This document shows, one piece after another, positions 55,439-62,123 of a DNA stretch of 64,000 nt. The DNA is taken from positions 1 through 64,000 of the forward strand of contig DATCLS010000093.1 in assembly GCA_036563805.1 (NCBI GenBank), in the 5' to 3' direction. The notes beneath the pieces were generated by a model. The model did not search any database and was not told the origin of the DNA. It saw nothing but the letters and a program-made list of their open reading frames with translations. Made by a program: the position numbers and the translations under genes. The first letter of the stretch is position 1. Every line of letters begins with the position of its first letter. The stretch comes from DATCLS01 sp036563805. GTDB taxonomy: Bacteria; Actinomycetota; Acidimicrobiia; Acidimicrobiales; VFJN01.

Positions 55439-58387
55439 TCAGCCGGACCCGGCGGTCTCGCGGCGGTCCTCGTCGTGAGCGAGGCGCCGCACGAGGTCGT
55501 TGAACGCCGGCACGGCCTGCAGCGCCACCAGGTCGGGGTCGGTGGTGAGCCACCCCGACGACGGCACCGGGCCCCGGCCGCCCCGCGCCGCCCGACGCAG
55601 GTGGCGGACGGCCTGCTCCTCGAGGTCGGCCCGCTCGCGGCCCTTCCGGGGCGCCCGGTCGACCAGCACGCTGGTGAAGCAGGCGGCGTTGTAGAGCGCG
55701 GTGCTGCCCACGTCGTTCCGCCGGGCCATGGCCTCCACCCGGCTGCGCAGCTCGCGGGCCTTGCGGGTGCCGGGCTGGGTGGGCAGCAGCGACAGGCGCA
55801 GCTCGGCGATCCACCGGGCCGACCGGTAGCGGAGCCGCGTGGTGCGCCGGCGCTCGGGATCGGTCAGCAGGCCCCACCAGACGTGCCGCTCCGACTGGCG
55901 GGCGGCGCCGGCCAGGAGGCCCGGGTAGCTCAACCGGCGCTCGAGGGCCCGGAACTCGGTGCGGGCCATCAGCAGGAAGACCTTGAGGATGTCGCGCTGG
56001 GTGCCCGGGCTGGGGTCGGGCTGGCCCAGCCAGGCGGCCGCCTTCTCGGGGTCGGCCGGGCACCGGGGGTCGGCCATCCGCCACCAGCGGCTGCGTCGGG
56101 CCTGCTCGAGCAGGCCGGTCTCGACCAGCAGCTCGGCGATCTGGCGCCGGTGCTCGTCCCGCCCGGGGGCCAGCCAGTGCTCGGCGAACCGGACCGGCGA
56201 GGCCAGCATGGCCAGCGACATGGCCAGCCGGTAGCGGGGCTGGGCGAAGCGGGGGTGGAGCGCCTTGGCCGTCAGGTGGACGCGCAGGGCGTCGAGCGGG
56301 CGCTCGTCGAGGTCGTAGCGGTGGCCGAGCTCGACCAGCACCAGGCCGGTCCCCGGGCTGGCCGCCCGGGCCGTCTCCAGCAGCTCGATCTGCTCGGCGA
56401 GCGGCAGGCGGGGGCCCGTGCGACCCGTGTCGGCCAGCACCGTGTGATACGGGCCGAGGGCGGCGCCGTCGTCGGAGCGCCACCGGGCCCAACTCGGGGT
56501 CAGCCGGCCGTGGCTGAGCGCGTCGCAGACCACGAAGTCGGCTGCGGCCTCGGCGGCCGCCTCGGGCGTGGGCCGGGCGAACGAGCGACCCCGCAACGTG
56601 CGGCGCCCCTGGGTGGTCACGAGCCGGACGGTGACCACGTGCTCGACGTCGCTCGCGGCAGCGGGGCCGCCCGCCCGGCCGTCGGGCCCGCGATCGGCAG
56701 CGGTCGTCGCGGCGCCGGCGCGGTCGGGCTCGGCGCCGGCGGGCGCCGTCCCGGCGAGGGCGCGGACCTCGTCGCCCGCCCCCTCGCCGCCCTGGGCGTT
56801 GTCGTCGCCGTCCCGGTCGCCGGCAGCCGGCGCCCCCGCGGCCCCGGCGGGATCGCGGGGCACCCGGGCGTACGTGGGCTCGACGGTGATGCCCGGCACC
56901 GGCAGCACGAGGCCCCGGACCCGGTCGAGAAGCGCCCGGGCGGACCCGGGGGGCGGCACGGGCCGCCCGTCGAGGGCGGCCACGCCGGGGGCGGTCGGCT
57001 TGGCGGTGGATTCGGCGCCGGGCACGGGCGGCGGCTCGCGCAGGGCGATTCCCGCGACCCGGTTGCGCATGGTGGCCTCGAGCGCCAGCCCCAACCCCTC
57101 GTCGCCGGGGGCGGTGGCGAAGGGGGCGATGGTGATCGGCCCGCCCGAGCGCCGGTTGTTGACCACCTCGAGGCGGCGGTAGCCGAGCAGGGCCAGGACG
57201 GCCAGCACGACCCACCCGTGGCTCCCGAGCCGGGCGGCGGTCGTGTCGGCGACGAACGGGTCGAGGGCGTCGGTCACCAGCGTGTCGACGCCTCGGGCGG
57301 CCAGGGTGCGGAGGTCCGGGTCGCGCTGCGGCGGGGCGTCGGCGGCCTCGCGGGCCCGCTCGGCCTGCTCGCGGGCCAGCTCGACCCGCGCCGGCGCCTC
57401 GTCGCCGGTGCGCAGCAACCGCACGGCGACCTGTTCGCGCAGGTCGGCCAGCCGGGCGTTCAGCCCCAGGGCGGTCGCGCCGGCCTCGGCGTCGCCGGCG
57501 CCGCCGCCGGACGCCGTGTCACCGGACCCGGCCCGCTCGGCCCGCTGGGCCCGGGCCGCCAGCGTCGCCAGGGCGTCGCACAGCCGCTCGTCCGGCGGGC
57601 GCTCCCGGTCGCCGTCGCAGGGCAGCTCGTCGCGGAGCGAGGCGGCCTCGGCGGCCACGGCCCGCACCAGGTCGGCGCGGTCCTCGGGGCGGAGGCGGGC
57701 GCCGGCGGAGCCGCCCGCCACGCCGGTGGCGGGGGCGCGGTCCCCGATCCACACGAGCGCCACCAGGGCGGCCAGCAGCACGCCGGCCGCCGTGACGCGC
57801 AGCACGGCCTTGGAGAAGCCGCGGGCGACGATCACCAGCAGGGCGACGGCCAGGCCGACCACGCCGAGGCGGTGCAGGCCCGCCTGGTCGGGAACGGCGG
57901 CGAGCGTGGCGGCGACCATGACCGCCACGAGGCGCCCGAAGCCGCGAAAGGCGGTCCAGGTGGCGGTGGCGGCGCCGGCCAGCAGGACCGCGGCGAGGGC
58001 GAACGTGGCCAGCACCGTGCCCGTCCGGCCCGGCCACCCGTCGGCCGACGCGCCGTAGAGGACCGCGGTGGCGGCCGCGGCGCCGGCCACGGTCGCGACG
58101 CGCCACCGCGGCGCCAGGTGGTGCCGGGCGACGACCAGGGCGAGGACGACGGCCCCGCCGGCCAGGGCGACGGCGACCTGGGCGGCGGTCCCGCGGTCCG
58201 CGGCCCAAAGCGCCGCCCCCGCCGCCGCCACGACGACCGCCGCACCCAGGACCGCATCGGGCCGGATCCGTTTGGATCGCCCGGCGGCGGCGACCCCGGC
58301 CCGCGCCGCGCGGCGCACGAGCCCGCGCTCCTCCGGCGCCGGGGCGTCCGTGGACGCGCGCGTGGAGTCGATCACCGAGTTGGTCAT
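55439..58387 (-). CDS. Large membrane protein with TPR-like C-terminus, function unknown
   Basis: I do not recognise this 982-codon gene. The N-terminal ~225 residues hold about seven membrane helices. A soluble helical section with several charged stretches follows, then another helix (LGSHGWVVLAVLALLGY, near 400). After that come a region that starts RRLEVVNNRRSGGPITIAPF, a disordered Ala/Gly/Asp linker (about 510-580), an alpha/beta stretch (VVTVRLVTTQGRRTLRGRS) and a helical C-terminal third with TPR-like pairs (LVLVELGHRYDLDERPLDAL). The ATG at 58387 is likely; a TTG at 58456 extends the frame by 23 codons. It is followed by convergent proA. Confidence 0.72.
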   Translation of the reverse strand: MTNSVIDSTRASTDAPAPEERGLVRRAARAGVAAAGRSKRIRPDAVLGAAVVVAAAGAALWAADRGTAAQVAVALAGGAVVLALVVARHHLAPRWRVATVAGAAAATAVLYGASADGWPGRTGTVLATFALAAVLLAGAATATWTAFRGFGRLVAVMVAATLAAVPDQAGLHRLGVVGLAVALLVIVARGFSKAVLRVTAAGVLLAALVALVWIGDRAPATGVAGGSAGARLRPEDRADLVRAVAAEAASLRDELPCDGDRERPPDERLCDALATLAARAQRAERAGSGDTASGGGAGDAEAGATALGLNARLADLREQVAVRLLRTGDEAPARVELAREQAERAREAADAPPQRDPDLRTLAARGVDTLVTDALDPFVADTTAARLGSHGWVVLAVLALLGYRRLEVVNNRRSGGPITIAPFATAPGDEGLGLALEATMRNRVAGIALREPPPVPGAESTAKPTAPGVAALDGRPVPPPGSARALLDRVRGLVLPVPGITVEPTYARVPRDPAGAAGAPAAGDRDGDDNAQGGEGAGDEVRALAGTAPAGAEPDRAGAATTAADRGPDGRAGGPAAASDVEHVVTVRLVTTQGRRTLRGRSFARPTPEAAAEAAADFVVCDALSHGRLTPSWARWRSDDGAALGPYHTVLADTGRTGPRLPLAEQIELLETARAASPGTGLVLVELGHRYDLDERPLDALRVHLTAKALHPRFAQPRYRLAMSLAMLASPVRFAEHWLAPGRDEHRRQIAELLVETGLLEQARRSRWWRMADPRCPADPEKAAAWLGQPDPSPGTQRDILKVFLLMARTEFRALERRLSYPGLLAGAARQSERHVWWGLLTDPERRRTTRLRYRSARWIAELRLSLLPTQPGTRKARELRSRVEAMARRNDVGSTALYNAACFTSVLVDRAPRKGRERADLEEQAVRHLRRAARGGRGPVPSSGWLTTDPDLVALQAVPAFNDLVRRLAHDEDRRETAGSG

Positions 58388-58604
58388 GCCGATCCGCCAA
58401 TCACCCAGACGTTCGCTCCCCGCGACTCTGTCATATCCGTAGCGGCGCGACCACAATGAGTGTTGCCGCGCCTAAGGGGGACCCGCATGGTAAGGCACGG
58501 TTACATACCCCCCGGACACGGGGCGGTCTCGGCGCGCCCGAACGTCGGGCCGCACCACGTCAGGGGGCCGCCGGGGTGGATCGGCAGGTAGAGCGGCCGG
58601 CCGG

Positions 58605-59633
58605 TCAGGTCGAGCCCTTGGCGGCGCGGCTCGGCGCCACCCGGGGCGGCTCGTTGGGCATCTTCGGGTAGACCGGCGGCCAGGGCGCGTCCTGCAGCCC
58701 GTTGGCCATGTCGCGCTCGTGCAGCGCGAGCAGGGGCTCCAGCGTCTGCGGGGCGTCCGCGCTCGCCGCCCACGGGTCGCCGGCGGCTGCCAGCCGGGCC
58801 GGCACGGTGGCCAGCGTCAGCTCGTCGGGGTCGACGGCGCCGAGCTCGTCCCACGACAGGGGCGTCGACACCTGGCCGCCCACCCGGGCCCGCACCGACC
58901 AGGCTCCGAACACCGTCTTGTGGGGCGCGTTCTGGTTGTAGTCGAGGAACACGCGCCGACCGCGCTCCTCCTTCCACCAGGCGGCGGTCACCAGGTCGGG
59001 TCGGCGCCGCTCGAGCTCGCGGGCGAGGGCGACGGCCGCGGCCCGCACCTGGTAGGCGTCCCACCGGGGCTGGAGCCGCACGTAGACGTGCAGGCCCCGG
59101 TTGCCCGTGGTCTTGGGGTAGCCGGTGATGCCCAGCTCGCCGAGCAGGGTCCGCAGCTCGAAGGCGGCGGCCACGACCTGGGCGAACGTCACGCCCGGCT
59201 GCGGGTCGAGGTCGAGGCGCAGCTCGTCGACGTGGGCCGGGTCGTCGGCCCGGTAGGGCCAGACGTGGAACCCGAGGCAGCCGAGGTTGACGGCCCAGAT
59301 CAGGTGGGCGACGTCCGCCGCCACCATGGCCCGCGACGGCGTGCCGTTGACGGTCTCGACGATCGTGGTCTCCAGCCAGTCGGGCGCGCCCTTGGGCACC
59401 CGTTTCTGGAAGAACGACGGCCCGCCGGCGCCGTTGGGGAACCGCTGCATGAGCGTGGGTCGGCCGCCCATCGCCGCCATGATCGGCTCGGCCACCGCCA
59501 GGTAGTAGCGGACCAGGTCGAGCTTCGTCTCGCCCCGCTGGGGGAAGAACACCTTGTTCGGGCTGGTGACCCGCACCTCGCGCCCGGCCGCCTCGACGAC
59601 CTCGACCTCTCGCGCCGCAGCCACGGGCTGCAC
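58605..59633 (-). CDS. Stand-alone LigD-type primase-polymerase domain protein
   Basis: The 342-residue protein matches the polymerase domain of bacterial NHEJ ligase D: VTSPNKVFFPQRGETKLDLV, FFQKRVPKGAPDW, the metal-binding pair in ELRLDLDPQPG (near residue 140), GYPKTTGNRGLHVYVRL and FLDYNQNAPHKTVFGAWSVR. It is expected to fill gaps or add nucleotides during end joining. No ligase domain, nuclease domain or Ku gene is in the window. Start GTG at 59633, or more likely GTG at 59624, which lies 7 bases after a TACGGT hexamer. Confidence 0.92.
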   Translation of the reverse strand: MQPVAAAREVEVVEAAGREVRVTSPNKVFFPQRGETKLDLVRYYLAVAEPIMAAMGGRPTLMQRFPNGAGGPSFFQKRVPKGAPDWLETTIVETVNGTPSRAMVAADVAHLIWAVNLGCLGFHVWPYRADDPAHVDELRLDLDPQPGVTFAQVVAAAFELRTLLGELGITGYPKTTGNRGLHVYVRLQPRWDAYQVRAAAVALARELERRRPDLVTAAWWKEERGRRVFLDYNQNAPHKTVFGAWSVRARVGGQVSTPLSWDELGAVDPDELTLATVPARLAAAGDPWAASADAPQTLEPLLALHERDMANGLQDAPWPPVYPKMPNEPPRVAPSRAAKGST

Positions 59634-59637
59634 CGTA
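59632..59637 (-). promoter_or_regulatory. Leaderless-type -10 hexamer TACGGT for the LigD-type gene
   Basis: TACGGT on the minus strand overlaps the GTG at 59633 and ends 7 bases before the in-frame GTG at 59624, favouring the second GTG. Confidence 0.4.
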
Positions 59638-59691
59638 CCGGCGAAACCGGCCGCCCGGCGGGGCGACGGCCGTCGGTGTCGATTCGGTCCG

Positions 59692-61323
59692 TCAGCCCCC
59701 CACGGGCTCGGCGGCCAGCGCGTCGCCGTCGGCCGCCTCGCCGGCGCCGTCGGGGTCCGCCTCGGCGACCGTGCCGGCCGGCTCCGGCGCCCGGGCGGGC
59801 AGCCACAGGAACACGCTGATGGCGGCCAGCAGCGTGATGCCGGCGCCCACGAGCACGGCCAGGTGCATGCCGGACATGTAGGCGTCGCGGGCGACGGTGA
59901 CGATCCGCTCGCCCATCGGGCCGCCCGTGTCCTGGCCGATGCCGACCGCGGCCTGGATGCTGTCGCCGACGCCGTCCAGCACCCGGGACGGCAGGCCGGC
60001 GTCGGCCAGCCCCGAGTCGACGTGGCTGCCGTAGCGCGAGGCCAGCAGGCTCCCGAGCAGCGCCACGCCGAGGGCGCCGCCGACCTGGCGGGTCGTGTCG
60101 TTGACCGCCGAGCCGACGCCCGCCTTCTCGCGGGGGAGCGATCCCATGATCGACTCGGTGGCCGGCGGCATGATGTGGGCCATCCCGGTGGCCATGACCA
60201 TCGTCACGCCGATCGTGGCCAGCGTGCTGGAGTTGGCGTCGAGGCGCGACATCAGCATCAGCGCCAGCGAGACGATCAGCAGGCCGCCGCCCACCACCAC
60301 CTTGGTGCCGACGCGCTCGACGAGCCGCGCCGAGTTGGGGGCGAGCACGATCATCACCGCCGACATCGGGATGAGGATGGCGCCGGCCTTGACCGGGCTG
60401 AACCCCAGCACCGACTGCAGGTACTGGGTGAGCACGAAGATGATGCCCATCAGCGCCATGAACGTGAGCGTGATGGCGCCGCTGGCCGCGCTGAAGCGCG
60501 GGTTGCGGAAGAAGCCGATGTCGAGCATCGGGTGGTCGCTGCGCCGCTCCCAGGCGATGAACGCCCCGATCAGGACGAGGCCGAGGGCGAAGGCGCTGAG
60601 CACCGGGGCCGAGCGCCAGCCCTTCACCGGGCCTTCGATGATCCCCCACAGCAGGGTGGCGAGGCCGGCGATCGACAGCAGGGCGCCCGGCAGGTCGAGC
60701 CGGGGCGCAGCCGGGTCACGCGAGTCCGGCACCAGGAGGAAGCCGCCGACGAGGCCGACGACCACGACCGGAAGGTTGACCAGGAGCACCGAGCCCCACC
60801 AGAAGTGCTCCAGCAGGAAGCCACCGGTCACCGGGCCGACGGCCAGGCCGAGGCCCGAGATGCCCGCCCACACGGCGATGGCCCGGCCCCGCTCCCGCGG
60901 GTCGCGGAACACGTTGGTGATGATCGACAGGGTGGCCGGCATGATGAACGCCCCGCCGATGCCCATCACGGCCCGGTAGGCGATCAGCGCCTTGGCCGAA
61001 GGTGCCCAGGCGGCCAGCACGGAGGCGACGCCGAAGATCGCCAGGCCGGCGGCCAGCGCCCGGTACCGACCGAACCGGTCGCCGAGCGCGCCGGCGGTCA
61101 GCAGCAGGCCGGCGAAGACCAGCACGTAGGAGTCGACGATCCACTGGAGGTCGCCCTCGGCCGCCCCCAGCCCACCCTGCTCGGGCGCCCGCGACAGCGT
61201 GGGCAGCGCCACGTTCAGGATGCTGTTGTCGATGATGATGACGATCAGGCTGATGCACAGCACCGCCAGCGTCAGCCACCGCCGCCGGTCGACCTGCTCG
61301 GCATCGAGTTGCCAATCTCGCAT
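59692..61323 (-). CDS. MFS multidrug exporter, DHA2 (EmrB/QacA) family
   Basis: The 543-residue protein has 14 predicted membrane helices. Motifs include IIIDNSILNVALPTL in helix 1, the loop-2/3 motif GALGDRFGRYRAL, and AVWAGISGLGLAVGPVTGGF (antiporter motif C) in helix 5. It should expel drugs or organic cations in exchange for protons. ATG at 61323 with a GGGAG site is chosen over a GTG 14 codons upstream. Divergent from a MarR regulator with palindromic sites between them, a common drug-responsive arrangement. Confidence 0.94.
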   Translation of the reverse strand: MRDWQLDAEQVDRRRWLTLAVLCISLIVIIIDNSILNVALPTLSRAPEQGGLGAAEGDLQWIVDSYVLVFAGLLLTAGALGDRFGRYRALAAGLAIFGVASVLAAWAPSAKALIAYRAVMGIGGAFIMPATLSIITNVFRDPRERGRAIAVWAGISGLGLAVGPVTGGFLLEHFWWGSVLLVNLPVVVVGLVGGFLLVPDSRDPAAPRLDLPGALLSIAGLATLLWGIIEGPVKGWRSAPVLSAFALGLVLIGAFIAWERRSDHPMLDIGFFRNPRFSAASGAITLTFMALMGIIFVLTQYLQSVLGFSPVKAGAILIPMSAVMIVLAPNSARLVERVGTKVVVGGGLLIVSLALMLMSRLDANSSTLATIGVTMVMATGMAHIMPPATESIMGSLPREKAGVGSAVNDTTRQVGGALGVALLGSLLASRYGSHVDSGLADAGLPSRVLDGVGDSIQAAVGIGQDTGGPMGERIVTVARDAYMSGMHLAVLVGAGITLLAAISVFLWLPARAPEPAGTVAEADPDGAGEAADGDALAAEPVGG

Positions 61324-61377
61324 GAACGCGGCTCCCGTCGAGTCGCCCGGAGCCCCCCAGGGCACGATGCCGGACGG

Positions 61378-61421
61378 TAGACTGATGAGGGTACTCAGCG
61401 GTTGCTGAGGCTACTCAGTAG
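61378..61421. promoter_or_regulatory. marR/MFS divergent control region with two inverted repeats
   Basis: CTCAGC-GGTT-GCTGAG (61394-61409) and CTACT-C-AGTAG (61411-61421) are perfect inverted repeats. TACTCAG occurs at 61392 and 61412, 20 bp apart. A plus-strand TAGACT (61378-61383) can serve marR; a minus-strand TAGCCT (61413-61408) inside the repeats can serve the exporter, so a bound repressor would block it. Confidence 0.6.
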
Positions 61422-61461
61422 TTGTCCGGACGCCAACCGCATCCCGAAAGACGATCCCGCC

Positions 61462-62028
61462 ATGACGACGCCGGGCGCTGACCTCGAGGATCTGGCCGAC
61501 GCCTTCTTCTCGGCCGCCCACGCCCTCAAGCGTACGGTCAACGCCCGGTTCCAGCCGTCGGGCCTCTCGCTCGCCCGCCTCCGGACCCTCTACCAGCTCG
61601 TCGCCAACGGCCCCAGCCGCATGGGCGAGCTGAGCGCCTGCCTCGACGTGGCGCCGCGCACCATGACCTCCACCGTCGACGCCATGGTGCGCGACGGGCT
61701 GGTCGAACGCCAGCCCGACCCCGCCGACGGCCGGGCCACGGTCGTGGCGATCACCGACGCCGGCCTGCGGGCCTACGAGGAGGGGCGGCGCCTGCAGGCC
61801 CGGGCCGTGGCCGACCTGTTCGACGTCCTCGACGCCGGCCAGCGGGCCGCCCTGGCCGAGATCCTGGCCCGGCTCGAGGGAGCGGTGGCCGAGGCGGAGT
61901 CGGCGGGGCCAGACGTCGGGTGTCCCGAGGGCGGCGCCTCGGCCGGTGGGGCCTCGACCGGCGAGCCCGCGCCGGCCGCGCGTCCCGGTGCCCGGAATTC
62001 GGGGGCGCTCGCCGGTGGGGCTCGCTAG
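61462..62028 (+). CDS. MarR-family transcriptional regulator
   Basis: The 188-residue regulator has the MarR winged-helix core: FQPSGLSLARLRTLYQLVA, GELSACLDVAPRTMTSTVDA (recognition helix), VRDGLVERQPDPADGRATVV (wing) and a dimerisation helix. The last ~35 residues are a disordered Gly/Ala/Pro tail. ATG at 61462 is preferred over a TTG at 61402, which lies inside the operator. It probably represses the divergent exporter. Confidence 0.92.
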   Translation: MTTPGADLEDLADAFFSAAHALKRTVNARFQPSGLSLARLRTLYQLVANGPSRMGELSACLDVAPRTMTSTVDAMVRDGLVERQPDPADGRATVVAITDAGLRAYEEGRRLQARAVADLFDVLDAGQRAALAEILARLEGAVAEAESAGPDVGCPEGGASAGGASTGEPAPAARPGARNSGALAGGAR

Positions 62029-62067
62029 CGTCGCCTTCCCTTTGATCTCCGTCTGATCCGCGTCACC

Positions 62068-62092
62068 CCCCCACCTGTCCGCAGGTCGGGGG
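62068..62092 (+). terminator. Hairpin between marR and the HelD-like gene
   Basis: CCCCCACCTG and CAGGT-GGGGG pair across a TCCG loop with one bulged C (62087). It may end marR transcription or form part of the leader of the next gene. Confidence 0.4.
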
Positions 62093-62123
62093 CATCGGCG
62101 CGCGCTCCGGGAGGCGCCCTGCC

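Noticed and set aside
55475..58459. A 994-codon plus-strand frame opposite the unknown membrane protein
   Set aside because: Composition is Gly/Arg/Gln/Pro-rich without hydrophobic or structured segments. The minus-strand frame has clear membrane helices and normal codon bias.
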